The notes below the pieces were generated by a model, which ran no database searches, was not told where the DNA came from, and saw only the letters and a program-made list of their open reading frames with translations. From Thysanoteuthis rhombus (taxonomy: Eukaryota > Mollusca > Cephalopoda > Oegopsida > Thysanoteuthidae), in the NCBI GenBank assembly GCA_963457665.1, contig OY735209.1, forward strand, positions 5,355,417-5,419,416: a stretch of 64,000 nucleotides of DNA, read 5' to 3'. The position numbers and the translations under genes are program-made. Shown here piece after piece: positions 22,884-35,100 of the stretch. Each line of letters starts with the position of its first letter. Position 1 is the stretch's first letter.

Positions 22884-23525
22884 CTAGCATTGATTACAAA
22901 CATTGCAAGGTAAGAGTTGCATCACAGGGAAAGTTTTTCGAAAAAACTATGATTTTTTGGGCTACAACAGAAGATGCAAAAAGGACCAGGTATTGAAGTG
23001 CAAGGTTTGCCATATGAAGGAGCCGGCATGAGCATAATTGTACATGTAAAGGCAATTACTGTCCTGGTTCTACATATCGAGCACTTCAATGACACCATTT
23101 CTTGAGATGGAGGGAAATTGGAGAAGACGGGGGGGGGGGTAACAATACAGAAACAGTCAACTCAAGACTTGACAGAAACAAGTCCATTGCTCTTCCTTTT
23201 TTCACAGATTCACTTGGGATGACACAACATCACCACTCAGAGAAAAAGGAGAGAAGGCAGCAGGCTCATGGGGGTGGGTAATCGAAGGCTTGGGACTGCA
23301 GCTTGAGAAATATTTTTTTGATCCAAAATTTGAATGTTTTAAACAATTTTTATATCGTGATAAACGTTACTTGAACAACGATAAAAACCTAGCCACTTTC
23401 AGCCATTCAAAATGGCCAATTTAAAGATTGGCATTATCAAAATGGCGACACCATGATGCGTTATTAGGAGGAAACCTGATACACTCAATATACTAAATGA
23501 AAAAAAGAACAGAGAAAGAATTGAG
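22884..23525. other. Non-coding stretch
   Basis: Contains a G run (23130-23139) but no confident gene. A Cys-rich reading around 22970-23090 is discussed under rejected observations. Confidence 0.4.
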
Positions 23526-23529
23526 AAAA

Positions 23530-24120
23530 TTCTACTTGATTATTTACAGCATTTATTGAATGGATCTTGATTTTGTTGAATAATCAAGATAGACAACCTG
23601 AAAGCTTCGATTGTTTTCATTGATTACCTCCCTTGACTTACGCTCTTCACTAATCATTTTCGAATGCGAACAAAACATCTTTTTCAAGAAAATTTAAGCC
23701 AGAATGTTTAGTTCATTTAAGATTGAATAGTTTCTCTATTTTTTCTCTAACGTTGCATTTCCCTAAGGAAGAGAAATCAGACGAAAGAAAAGAGAAAGAA
23801 GTAAGTATAACGTTCTCTTATTTTCTTTGTTTATAAATAAAAATGAATTTTTGCAGAAAGAGACAAAAAGTCTTTTTGTAAATTAAACAAAGAAATGACG
23901 TTTCTCATAAACAATAATCATTAATCTTTCAATATTTAATCCTATTTTATCCTTTATCTAAAAATTCATCTGGAATCAGACGATTCCTTTTTATTGAAAA
24001 CTGATTATTCCGATGATTTCAAAATATTTTCATTCATCTTTTCTGTTTTCTAATAATCGGATCAAAAATTGTTTTCTTGATTTCGTTTTGTCAAAAATAA
24101 ATGTAAAGATTTTGAAATGT
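23530..24120 (+). repeat. Dispersed repeat family B, copy 1
   Basis: Nearly identical to 35657-36125 and 41945-42500 over a ~330-bp core that starts AAGGAAGAGAAATCAGA and ends with AAAACTGATTA; the flanks of the core are less similar. The core carries a perfect 12-bp inverted repeat (23822-23833 with 23884-23895), a nested ACAAAAAG/CTTTTTGT hairpin and GGAATC/GATTCC around AGAC. It also has a donor-like GTAAGTATA (23801) 56 bp before a TTTTTGCAG (ending 23856). No open frame of note. Confidence 0.8.
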
Positions 24121-24381
24121 TGTTGAAAATGACAATAATCTTATTCACTTCTACCTATGGATAATGAGTCGATAATAAAATACTTGACTGTGGGTTATAG
24201 CAAGATGTGTGGCTATCTTCGGATTTGAGTGCATGCGATAACCAGTGATGAAATCGGACAAAAATAAAACTCAGGGGGTACAGAGTTGATTGCAACTGAT
24301 GAACATTATTCATTTAATATGTATTAAATTCATTTAGTAACTTTTTTTCATTCATTCATTATTCATTTTTTTCATTATTAT

Positions 24382-24386
<5 letters not shown>

Positions 24387-24443
<57 letters not shown>
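24387..24443. repeat. (TA)n microsatellite
   Basis: Uninterrupted AT dinucleotides. Confidence 0.95.
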
Positions 24444-24444
<1 letters not shown>

Positions 24445-24800
24445 CTTGACGTAAAACACACTCATTTAAATATTTATTTGGGTTCGGAATAGGTAAGATT
24501 AAAGAAAATGTTGATATTTGGCAAAGGAGATCATGCATGGAGGCTGCTACTGTTATACTAATATGGGGCCAATTTTTAAACTGGTCATTTTTTAATGTCT
24601 AAATGACAGATTAAATTGCTAGATTTTCAAGGAATTTTAAAGAAGAAATTGCTATTGGTTGCTGGATTTTGGAGGAAGTTTGGGAAAGAAATGAAATCTT
24701 AGAAAACTATGAGTATTTGAAACTATTGAAATTAACCAGAGAAGATATTTTCATGGTTTGTGTTGCGTTTGCAGTTACAAGCTTGAGATAATTATTTTAT
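24444..24800. other. Non-coding stretch
   Basis: Nothing recognised between the TA microsatellite and the CCCTAA-containing minisatellite. Confidence 0.4.
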
Positions 24801-24803
24801 CAT

Positions 24804-25035
24804 TAACCCACTGACCAACCCTAACTCCCAACCTACCGACTAACTCTAACTCCAATCCTACCGACCAACCCTAACTCCAATCCTACCGACCAACCCTAAC
24901 TCCCAACCTACCGACCAACCCTAACTCCAATCCTACCGACCAACCCTAACTCCAATCCTACCGACCAACCCTAACTCCAAACCCATCAACTGGCCGTAAC
25001 TCGAAACCTACTCATCAACCCTAATTCCAGATCTA
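24804..25035. repeat. 25-bp minisatellite containing CCCTAA
   Basis: About nine tandem units of the form ACCAACCCTAACTCCAATCC plus TACCG. Outer units are more diverged. CCCTAA in every unit resembles the metazoan telomere hexamer, but units are 25 bp, so this is not a simple telomere tract. Confidence 0.9.
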
Positions 25036-25049
25036 CATACTAACCCTAT

Positions 25050-25640
25050 CAAATAAATGATTGAAAATAGTGTTATTTGAACACCTAGAGTGAGGGGTGG
25101 GTGTTGTCACATGCTATGTTTCCATGTGATCAGACTTTTTTTAAAAGTAGTGTTATGATATTTTCAAATAGTTTTTAGCCTATATCTTAAGAAAAAGAAA
25201 TGTATTAAAATTTTTCTGACATAACATGTCTGTTTCACAGACCATAATTGTTTGAGAGACCAAAGTTTGACAAAACAACTGATATCTCTCCAATATATTC
25301 GATACCTCTCTTTGAAAAAAGTAAGCTAATGAAAAGTTTTTTCATCACATGTAATATTTACAGTTTGTTAGGTAATACCTAACAATCTAAGGACTTGATC
25401 GACTCTCTTCAACTGCAAACTCTGGTCTGCCAATAGTTGTACAAATCCTAAATTGGTTATCGCAAAAATCATCTGATTTTAAAATAGCAAACAAATTTTT
25501 GATAATCAATGAAATTTATCTTCGTGAAAATCACTGCATCAGCTTAACTACAAAACTTTTTGAAACAAAGTAAATCAATAAATCAGACTGGAGCTGCCAG
25601 AACAGATTATTATTCATAGATCAAATAGGTACATAGAATA
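25050..25640. other. Non-coding stretch
   Basis: No gene or repeat recognised. Confidence 0.4.
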
Positions 25641-26640
25641 ATAATACCAATATATGTTTATATCGAAGTCCTAAAAAGTCATTCTAATCAAACATTTCAA
25701 CATTAGTCACTATATTGTCAATTCTCATACTGCTTACCAGGACACTCTCAGTGAAGAAGATATGAAACAAATACAACAGTTGGCTGAGCAACTTGTTTGT
25801 TTTTGGCACTTGCGCATACACATTTCAACTGATGCTTCTGGAGGAGCATCTTCATCTGTTAGCGCAGACTGAATAACACCGTTGGCATCACACCAACGAG
25901 AACAACATGGATGTGGTGATTCGGGATCCGATCTATCACCTCTTTTCCACATCATTGTAACATTTTGTACTCAAAGAATCTAGCACTTTAATGCACCTTT
26001 CATTAGTCACAGTTTCTCAGCTTCTGTTTGTTTCTTGCTGAAATGATGCCATCAGACTTGGGAAGATTTTTTGGAAAGCAGCCAATTTGTCTAATTGCTT
26101 GATTTGATAAATGCTTTCCAGCGAAATGCTTTAGTCTTCCCATAAAATTTCTGCCTGGTCACATCGATAACCTGGAAGTACAGAAGAATAATTTAGAGTG
26201 AGTGCTTGATCAGCCAAATCAATGTCAATTTCTCTGAGATGAACCCCACTACCAGTACGTCAACCTGAATGGGGGTACACACTGCTGAGTTGAAGGAGGG
26301 AATCTGTATCTGGCAACAAAATACATACTTCGCTCAATTGATTTCTTTCAACAATTTGCGATGCATACAGAGAACCATCGAGGTATCAGCCTGTCCTTGG
26401 TAAGATTACTTGAGCATTTCTTCAAAGTAATTTATGTTCATTCCACAAACTATATTGTAGACTACAGCATAATTTGTTCTTTTCTCTGAAATAGTTAACT
26501 AACAACCATTCAAAATACATCCAGTTTCATTTGATTGTATGAAAGAAATTTCTTCAAAAGTATGTTATCTGTATGAGTGTTGTCAGTAATCCTGTCCTGA
26601 ATGCTTTACACAATTGAAGACAACTGGGCTTGTGTGGTGT
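25640..26640 (-). pseudogene. Possible decayed coding region, Cys-rich 3' end
   Basis: On the - strand, patches in different frames suggest an old coding region. These are VCILLPDTDSL (near 26300), LPKSDGIISARNKQKL (near 26040) and a 73-codon open stretch (25734-25955) with ALTDEDAPPEA followed by a run of Cys (CMRKCQKQTSCSANCC). The order of a Thr-Asp/Pro-rich segment before a Cys-rich tail resembles uncharacterised repeated proteins of invertebrate genomes. I cannot name the family, and similarity is by eye only. GC content is slightly higher than in the flanks. Confidence 0.3.
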
Positions 26641-26659
26641 TGTCAACACAAATTTGATT

Positions 26660-27145
26660 TTTTTTAACTGAAACTGCTTAAAAATGGCTAAAACCGGCTA
26701 AATCTTTCTCACTTTTGACTAACTTTATGGCTAAAGATGTTTTATACCCATTTCTAACCCAATTATCAAAGAAAATAGCTATTTACTTTCAATAAACTTA
26801 TCAGATTTGTTGGGGATTTGCTGGAAAAAAATGTTAGTATCTGACTCTAAAAATATTCCCAAAGCAAAAGTTTAGGTTGAAATTAAATTTAATTATTTTG
26901 AGTAAAAAAAATGGAGAAAATTATGAGAAAATATTTCTTCTATTTAGTTTGATTTGCTTTGAAAGACCTTCAAAAATGGATTTGGCTAAATATTTTCCAT
27001 ACTCAGCTAACTTCATGGCTAAAAATATCATCTGTATATCTGAATTAGAACATGTGACAAAACAAGCAATTTTTAAATTAAATTGGCTAATTATTTTATT
27101 TAAATGGCCAGATTTAATGGAATGGACTCTTTCTAATATTTTTTT
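26660..27145. repeat. Diverged direct repeat, spacing about 284 bp
   Basis: GGCTAAATCTTTCTCACTTT and CTAACTTTATGGCTAAAGAT (about 26697-26740) recur as GGCTAAATATTTTCCATACT and CTAACTTCATGGCTAAAAAT (about 26983-27027). The + strand open frame at 26877-27155 spans the second unit and looks non-coding (Phe, Ile, Asn and Leu rich). Confidence 0.45.
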
Positions 27146-27159
27146 GTATTTTTAAAAAA

Positions 27160-28365
27160 TTTTACTTTTAGTTTTATCAATTATTCAGGTAGTATTAAAC
27201 AAGAAAATGCTAAACCAGATAATGTTTCTCATATTACGTAAGTTACAATACAATTGCAATATTATTTTGCCTGGAGCTGTCACTTTCTGATGACGAGGTT
27301 AGAAAACTAGAAGAAATATTTGAGGGATTTCAAAAAGACATTCAAAGGGCAGTAATTCAATTCATATATTGACATATTCACATAAACATGATAATTTTAT
27401 AGTATGTATGGTGAATAAAAATATTCAAAATTCTTTTGAGAAAATATTGCTGTCAAACTTTGTCAAAGTTTTGATAAAAAAGCAATGGAAAAGTCTCCTA
27501 ACAGAAAATATTTCTTATTTTCTTATTCATGGCTGATTGAAAAAATAATATGTTGTACTTTTTATTCAAATCAAACAAGTAAAATGTTTTGAGTTCATTT
27601 ATCTTATTTGTACATGTAGTACAAAAACTGTTACAGGGCAAACCGAGTTAAATTTGCCAATGGATAGTGCAATGGAGGTGTTGCTCACTCCTCCTGTGCT
27701 TTTTTTTATCAGCAAATTTCTTTCCTTTATAAGATGATTTATTGAAGGAATCTGGTAACTGTGTAAGATATTTGAAAATGGGGGAGATTATTGTATAGGT
27801 TTTTCTCATTTTGGCAGTTTGAAAAAAAACAAAACTAAATTAGCGTACTTGAAAGTTTTGCCACATTTTAGCCTATTTTTGATGTATTTTGGCCATTGGT
27901 GCTTTTTCTAGAGAATCAAAGAAACATAACCTCTATTCATAGAATTGTTTCTGTGGTAAAATCTGTTTGACTTGATGTTGTTTCATTCAAAATTGCTGTT
28001 TTCAGGAACCTATTTACAACATTAACTGGGAAGTGCCTGTATTTAGATAGTGAATGATCACAGTTTCAATTCCCACAAAAGTAAGTGAATGTCATTCTCA
28101 TAACGCCACACCACTGTTAGTCTTTTCAGCAACAGAAGTTTTGTTGTCTTTGATTACCAACAGTTTTCCCCATTCATATTTCTTTTTCTTTCAAAGTCAA
28201 CACTCTTCACTTGTGATTCTCATTTATTGCTGATCGGTTGGTTGTAAGAAAATTGCTGTTTGAATTGAATTATGCATCTGTTCATTTTCACATTTTTATG
28301 CTCTATGAGCTTTTTTCAACTAAATGATTGTAAAACTTTTTCTCTTTTTATGTGTTCCCAGATCT
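27160..28365. other. Non-coding stretch
   Basis: About 1.2 kb without a recognised gene or repeat family, presumably intron or intergenic DNA before gene 3. Confidence 0.4.
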
Positions 28366-28369
28366 ATCT

Positions 28370-28765
28370 TCTCCAAAATTACGTAATATTCTAAATGAAA
28401 CTCACTATTTTCATATAATAGAAATCATGAATTTCTGTTTTGTTTTGTTTTTTGTTTATCTTATTTTCTGTTTTCATGTCCATAATATGAATGACAAAAT
28501 GTATAATTCATTGAAATCCAAACCAAGTTAATATATCGTCATAATTGCAACCAACAAATGAGCATATGATCATAGTAGTTCTTTTTCTTTCAGAAATTCC
28601 AACTTTGGTGGAAAATTAATGAACTTCTACAAAAGCCATGTGAGATTCTCTATGTTTTAGAGTGCTCATACTTGAAACATATTCAGAAAAAGACATTTAA
28701 ATGAAGCTATATTCATGTGCTGAGTGTCAATCTATTCATTGCAGGAGTTTACATGAAAGATAGAC
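28370..28765 (+). other. Shared upstream block of zinc-finger gene 3, with probable splice acceptor
   Basis: Matches the blocks of the other copies: AATTCATTGAAATCCAAACC, then a pyrimidine tract ending in CAG (AG 28592-28593), the leader AATTAATGAACTTCTAC, and TCTATGTTTTAG/AGTGCT. A decayed finger-like reading (KLYSCAECQ) follows at about 28700. Another AG lies at TTCATTGCAG/GAGTT near 28742, also present before gene 4 and in the pseudogene. Confidence 0.55.
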
Positions 28766-30475
28766 ATGCAAAGAAACATTGAAGAGAATCCCCTCTGTGA
28801 AGGGAGCGGATTGAAATTTTCACAGAGTCCACATTTTGAAACTCACTTGCAAACGCACACTGAGGAGAAACCATATTCATGTGAAGTGTGTGGTTCATCA
28901 TTTTTAAATTCTTCGAGTTTGAAACTTCATATTCGGACACATACTGGAGAGAAACCATATCCATGTGAAGTGTGTGATTCAGCATTTTCAATGAGTTCAA
29001 GTTTGAAAAATCACATGCGGACACACACTGGTGAGAAACCATATTCGTGTGAAGTATGCGGTTCAGCATTTTCAATGAATTCAAGTTTAAAAACTCACAT
29101 GCGGAAACACACTGGTGAGAAACCATATTCATGTGAAGTGTGTGGTTCGGCATTTTCAGAAAATTCAAGTTTGAGAAGTCACATGCGGACACACACTGAA
29201 GAGAAACCATATTCATGTGAAGTGTGTAGTTCAGCATATAAAACAATATCAAATTTGGAAAGACACAAGCGGACACACACTGGAGAGAGACCATATCCAT
29301 GTGAAGTGTGTGGTTCAGCATTTTCAAACACTTCAAATTTAAAAACTCACATGCGGACACACACTGGTGAGAAACCATATTCATGTGAAGTGTGTGGTTC
29401 AGCATTTACCCAGATGGCAACCTTAAAATATCACATGCAGACACACACTGGGGTGAAACCATATGCATGCGAAGTGTGTGGATCAGCTTTTTCACAGAGA
29501 TCTCATTTAAAAAGTCACATGCGGACACATGCAGAAAAACCATATTCACGTGTAATGTGTGATTCATCATTTTCAGACGGGTCAAAATTAAAAATTCATA
29601 CACAGAAACACACTGTAGAGAAACCATATTCATGTGAAGTGTGTGGTTCGGCATTTCCTGACGGATCACAATTGAAAAGACATAGGCGGACACACACTGG
29701 AGAGAAACCATATTCATGTCAAATGTGTGGTTCAGCATTTACTATGATATCATCTCTGAAAACTCACATGCGGACACATACTGGAGAGAACCCGTATTTA
29801 TGTGAAGTGTGTGGTTCAGCATTCACAAAGACATCTGGTTTAAAAACTCATATGCGGACCCACACTGGTGAGAAACCATATTCATGTGAAGTGTGTGGTT
29901 TAGCTTATAAACAAATTGCACATTTGAAAAGACACAGGTTGACACACACTGGAGAGAAACCATATTCATGTGAAGTGTGTGGCTCATCATTTTCAGTGAA
30001 TTCAAGTTTAAAAACTCATATGCGGACACATACTGGTGAGAAACCATATTCATGTGAGGTGTGTGATTCAGCGTTTTCAAACCCTTCAATTTTAAAAACT
30101 CACATGCGGACACACACTGGAGAGGAACCATATTCATGTGAAGTGTGTGGTTCAACATATAAATCGATATCAAATTTAGAGAGACACAGGAGGACACATA
30201 CTGGAGAGAAACCATATTCATGTGGAGTGTGTGGTTCATCATTCTCAACCAGTTCAAATTTAAAAACTCACATGCGGAAACACACTGGGGAAAAACCATA
30301 TTCATGTGAAGTGTGTGGTTCAGCCTTTTCACAGAGATCACATTTGAAAGGTCACATGCAGACACACACTGGAGAGAAACCTTATCCATGTGTAATTTGT
30401 GGTTCAGTATTTCCAGACGGGTCAACATTAAAAATTCACATGCAGACGCATAATGGAGAGACCATATTCATGTGA
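28766..30475 (+). CDS. C2H2 zinc-finger protein, 18 fingers plus one broken (gene 3)
   Basis: Predicted nuclear DNA-binding protein of 569 residues. Residues 10-31 form a degenerate finger with Ser in place of the second Cys, as in gene 1. Nineteen units follow from residue 37, of which 18 keep all four zinc ligands. The ninth has Arg for its first Cys (YSRVMC) and a linker shortened by one residue (THAEKP). The start MQRNIEENP aligns with MQINSKENP of gene 1. Helices are diverse: MSSSLKN, ENSSLRS, KTISNLER, QMATLKY, DGSQLKR, KTSGLKT, QIAHLKR. The last residues (NGETIFM) arise because a 2-bp deletion in GAGAAACC near 30460 shifts the frame into a stop. It is the longest product of the cluster and has no recognisable effector domain. 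Confidence 0.87.
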   Translation: MQRNIEENPLCEGSGLKFSQSPHFETHLQTHTEEKPYSCEVCGSSFLNSSSLKLHIRTHTGEKPYPCEVCDSAFSMSSSLKNHMRTHTGEKPYSCEVCGSAFSMNSSLKTHMRKHTGEKPYSCEVCGSAFSENSSLRSHMRTHTEEKPYSCEVCSSAYKTISNLERHKRTHTGERPYPCEVCGSAFSNTSNLKTHMRTHTGEKPYSCEVCGSAFTQMATLKYHMQTHTGVKPYACEVCGSAFSQRSHLKSHMRTHAEKPYSRVMCDSSFSDGSKLKIHTQKHTVEKPYSCEVCGSAFPDGSQLKRHRRTHTGEKPYSCQMCGSAFTMISSLKTHMRTHTGENPYLCEVCGSAFTKTSGLKTHMRTHTGEKPYSCEVCGLAYKQIAHLKRHRLTHTGEKPYSCEVCGSSFSVNSSLKTHMRTHTGEKPYSCEVCDSAFSNPSILKTHMRTHTGEEPYSCEVCGSTYKSISNLERHRRTHTGEKPYSCGVCGSSFSTSSNLKTHMRKHTGEKPYSCEVCGSAFSQRSHLKGHMQTHTGEKPYPCVICGSVFPDGSTLKIHMQTHNGETIFM

Positions 30476-30800
30476 ACCTGTGAATTTGCAGTTCCAGATG
30501 GGTCCCAATTGGAAATTCACGTGCAAACCCATTTGAGAGAGCCTACATTCATGTGAATCATGTAGTACAGATTTCCTAAATCAATTTTGAAAACTAACAT
30601 GCAGACACATTGCAAAAAAAACCCCAAAGCCATATGATGTTTGTGGTTCAGTGTTTACTCGCACATCACTCTTGAAATAAAAACATGTGAAGTGTTTGAT
30701 TCAGTAACTTCAGTGAATTCAAATTCACAAAGAAAGACTCATGCAAACACACTGGAGAGAAACCATATTTATGTGATGTGTTTGATTCAACATGACCAAA
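30476..30800 (+). pseudogene. Decayed zinc fingers following gene 3
   Basis: Finger-like DNA continues after the frameshift: TTTGCAGTTCCAGATGGGTC, then CATTTGAGAGAGCCTACATT, and a last linker-like ACACTGGAGAGAAACCATAT near 30748. Several single-base indels and stops separate the pieces. It represents four or so lost fingers. Confidence 0.7.
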
Positions 30801-31065
30801 CATGGACAACAGGTCCATTGGCCAGATTTAGTCTTAGGCAACATTATTCATTATCTTCTAGGCATGTATTCAAATCCCATGTAATACGTCTCAAGAAGTC
30901 AATGTTATAATTTATATCATAAAATATTGTGAATTAATCTTATTTTTGGCTCCATAAATTTCCCTTGACTCAATGCCTTATCTCTCTAGAAGTCAGTTAG
31001 CTTGTTGCCAAATTAGATAATTCGAAGCTTTTATTTTCATTTTGTTTTTTTTTTTTAATTTGAAA
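30801..31065. other. Short unassigned stretch
   Basis: Between the decayed fingers and a family A insertion. Nothing recognised. Confidence 0.4.
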
Positions 31066-31067
31066 GA

Positions 31068-31400
31068 GAATATGGGTCTGGTTAGTTGCTCAATAGAAAC
31101 CATCCCATGACTTACATGTTTTGGCAGTATGCCTTATGTATGCTGATAGAAAATAGAAAAAAGGGTGATCAATGAATAAGTTACTTTCAATTTTTATTTG
31201 GCAGTGATCACTAAAATTAAAATTTTTTAAAGACATTCATGAATGCTGGAGACAAATTAAGGGATCAATTTAGCATTAGCTTACTCTACAAATTGAACCC
31301 CCCATTGGAAAAATTTTAAGGGCCAGGGTTTGGAAAACTAAACATTTTTCCTAGACATAATGAGTAAATGTTAGAATTTCACCCACTCTAGCTGTAAAGG
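31068..31400 (+). repeat. Dispersed repeat family A, copy 2 (5' part)
   Basis: Shares GTCTGGTTAGTTGCTCAATA, TTTTGGCAGTATGCC, ATCAATGAATAAGTTACT and GGCAGTGATCACT with copies at 37165 and 51205. It lies between two blocks of decayed zinc fingers. Confidence 0.65.
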
Positions 31401-31659
31401 TTCCCAAATTGTTTATCATTAAGGACCCCTTCAATTTGATGAATTTCGCTATTGACTCTGAACTCTTGAGAGGTGTACCTACTCGACAAGCCAACAGACC
31501 CCCAGGATTATCTTTACCAAACCTCCAAAGTTTGATGACTCCAGGTAACCAAGATTTGGCTTTGATTTTTTTTTTTTTTGAGATGGCCATGCTAAACATG
31601 TGGCTTGAATAAGTATGAAAAGTATCTCATGTTGTCTGCTAGACCAAAAAGTTTGGCCA

Positions 31660-32110
31660 TGCCTGAAACAAATTTTATGTGAAGTGTAGGGTTCAGTATT
31701 CTCAAGAGATACTGGTTCAAAAACTCACTTGTAAACACAGTCTGGAGAGAAACTATATGTGAAGAGTGTGGTTCAGCATATACATTGATATTAACTTTAA
31801 AAACCTACATGTATACACTGGAGAGAAACTAAATTCTTATGAAGCGTATGCTTCAGCATTCACACAGATGACGTGTTGACATATACTGGAAAGAAATCAT
31901 GTGTGAAGTATGCGGTTCAGCATTTTCAAATGGATACTACCTCAAAGACTCGTATGCAAACACACAATAGACATAAATCATATACATGTGATGTACGGGG
32001 CTTGACACATATCAACTTTAAAAATGAGATATTTGACTTTTTGTTCTCGCAGTAGTCATCTTTAAAAAGATCCCTTACTGAAAACACTGGATAGAAACCC
32101 TGCTCAGGTT
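31660..32110 (+). pseudogene. Detached, decayed C2H2 finger array
   Basis: About five broken units recognisable by TGTGAAGTGTAGGGTTCAGT (31676), CTGGAGAGAAACTATATGTG (31741), GTGTGGTTCAGCATATAC, GAAGTATGCGGTTCAGCATT (31905) and ACTCGTATGCAAACACACAA. Stops and indels break every frame. It is probably the distal part of gene 3's ancestral array, separated by insertion of family A and flanking sequence. Confidence 0.75.
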
Positions 32111-35100
32111 AAGTATGTTGCTTATGGAATCCATTGAAAAAATATTTAAATTATGCAAAATGTTGCTGGCTGTATGGTTTATCCCTGGAGAAAAACATGT
32201 AAAATGTTACAAAAGAATGTAATTAATTTCAGTATTAAAAAAAGTTCTTGAAAAGTTTTGCATTTGAAATTTTTAAAAAAGAAAGGAAAAAACTTTGAAA
32301 TTGATTTTTTTTCATCTTAGTTTTACGCTCCTGCAATACTTATTGAGTTGCTTCACCCACAAACTGGAAATAAAAAGCTTTGCCTTAGACATTTCAGGGT
32401 AAACTTGATGTGGTCATTCAAAGGATGATTAACAAATTAAGCATTATTTCTCTTTATATTGCTTTTTCTGAATTGTTGATTAATCTTCCACATTTTGTAG
32501 TGAGTTGAAGGTTATTTACGTGTCTATAATGTTGCTGCTAATCGGAAAGATAATAGGAATGATAAAAATGTATTTTTTGCATTGTGGTGGTATTGCAGAC
32601 ATCACAAGCGTGATTATATTGTTCTGATGAAGGTTTTGGCTTTCCTTATTGGATTTTGATGGGTTGTAAAGTGTCAGAAAATTGTAAATGAGCAATTAAA
32701 TTCAGTACTCTCTTAACTAAGGTTATACTTTGTTATATATTTTCCGTTTAGATTTTGAGTCATGAAAAGTATTATTTTATTGTTTTCCTCTTCTTTCTAA
32801 TGTTCCATTCACATTCAAAAAGGGAAGAAATATTAATTATTTTATCAAAAGATATCAGATCAGACACTGAATAGCAGTTTTATGAATTGTAAGGAACAAG
32901 GAACTTTGAAATAAATAAAATCAATGTTTCTCTTTCTGCAAATGCCTTTGACGTTGTCAATTTTATCAATAAATATCTCGATAAGACTTTCAATAAACAT
33001 TCAAAGAATAAGAAATAAAATATCCTTTTTGCCTGATATCTTAAAAACATGTAATATACTCAAGTTTTTGCAAGATTTTGTAATGATCAAATGTTATTAC
33101 TTTGAAAAAAATGTTTCCCTGTTCTCTCTTCTGTAAGAAAAATTGCAAAGCTCAGCAAGGTCATTGTGCTTTTAAGTTCACTGCAATATATGTTTGTTGG
33201 GGGTGGATTTTGCTTGACTCTAATGTCTTGGTCTAAAAATCACAAGGGTTAAAGTGGGTCAAAGTTATATCTAATGGTAATTTATACACTGTCTGAAGCC
33301 AAGAGAAATAAAAATCAAATTACCTACAAAATATTGTGTAAAATATCCGTGCAATCATTAATTGTTTGAATGGATCCATTTTTAGATGTTATTGAGTATT
33401 CACTATTTAATTGAGCCAAAATGCTTGATCTTTGAAAAATGATGGATGTTAGCATTTGGAGTGGACTAGAAATAACCTAGAAGGAAGATGGTCCCCAGAT
33501 GAAACCTTATTTGGAGGAAACACCCATTATTTGAATTAAAACCTGACAAAAGTTCTGTATATTCTTAAATAAGAGACTAAGTTGGGTTTTTTTTGCCAAA
33601 AAAATTGGCCTAAAATCAGCTGTTCATCTTATACTCAAATCAGTCAAAAATGTCCAAAACTTATACCTATATGAATATTGTGTTGATAGACAATGCACCG
33701 GGCGATAATGGCCATTGTTTTCACTCAATTCATAAGCCTGATTTTCTATGCAGTAATTATATCTATTACTGTTATCGAGCTGTCTTGTACTTGTCACTGA
33801 TAAGTTCTTGGAATCAAGTGCAAGGATCCAGCAAATTAGAACTTTATGATATAAAAGAGCATTCACTTCATCTACAATGACAAAATAATGCTCAGATTTT
33901 CAGAAGTGGACTCGGCTGAAAACTGACAGCGTTTCTTGAGCTAAGATTTTTTTAGCATCCCTGTATGCATTAAAAAATCATTCATCCATGGGGAAGCTTA
34001 ACAGTATCAAATTCTTGTCTGATCATCTTCAGATACATCAGAATATATGGTAAAAAATATGAAAATGGTGGCTATGTGTTCACATAGTCAAATGAAGACA
34101 TGAACATAGGCAATTCTGAAGACATCCCAAAATTGAGCACGTTTCAAATAATCATTCCGACCCTCCCATGACAGTAATGAATATGATTACTGCTTACACC
34201 TGATGTAATGTATCATCAATAGAGGAAAAAAACTGGGGGTACTTCATGTAGCATACTATTTGAGTGAAAAGCTCTCAAAGTGGGCATTGTCTTTTTACAT
34301 TTGGTATTTTGGGCCATTTTCAGAGCATTATAGAGGCATATCACATAAGATACACCCAATCTGATTACATTTTTTAATTCTACAGAAAAAATTAGCCATA
34401 ATCACAGATTTTTAAAGCCGTACATTACCATATCAAAGGAGCTTGTATGTATTTGGAAAAATGCATAAAATTGAGTAAAATTTCAAAGATTTTTAATTTC
34501 AAAACCATTAAAGATACAGACCTTATTGAAATTTCTCCATGAATCTGGTATCTGAGCAACTGTGATTTTTTTTTTTCAGAGTGGGGAGCTCTGGGTGATT
34601 TCATATGGAATAACTCTATAATAAATGATCAATTTGGTATAAATGTGTTATAATCCGATTATGAAAACAAACCATTAAAATGGACTTTATCAAATAAACG
34701 AAAGTTTGCTGTGTAGTTGTGTTTTTCTCTTTGAGAAATAATTACAGAATGAAGTACCAAACTGCAGCTGTAAGAAAATCCTAAATTCATTTATTCAAAT
34801 TGCATCGTATGATGGCAAATGTTTGTAATTTAAAGCTTTGTACTAGCAGGATTTTTGTTGGGAACAGTGAATTTTGTTTTGGTCACGTGATGCTGTAATT
34901 AAATTTTAATTTTGAGTTGATTTGCGGTTTAATTTTCATGAATTGTTTGTATTGAACACCAGAAATTTTATTTAGATTAAATAATTTTCGGTAGTTCTTT
35001 GTATCAGTCATTTGCTCTTGATGACTTGTATTATTATGGAAAATATTATTGAATCTTTTTACAAATTTGTAAATATCATGAAAAAAAATTTATATGAATT

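Noticed and set aside
22960..23100. Cys-rich reading (KCKVCHMKEPA and CTCKGNYCPGSTYRALQ) resembling a piggyBac transposase C-terminal zinc domain
   Set aside because: Only short patches in two frames, and no catalytic region, terminal repeats or TTAA target. Too weak to call.
23500..24500. Repeats with direct spacing as a CRISPR array
   Set aside because: There is no run of short identical repeats with unique spacers anywhere in the window, and the DNA is eukaryotic.
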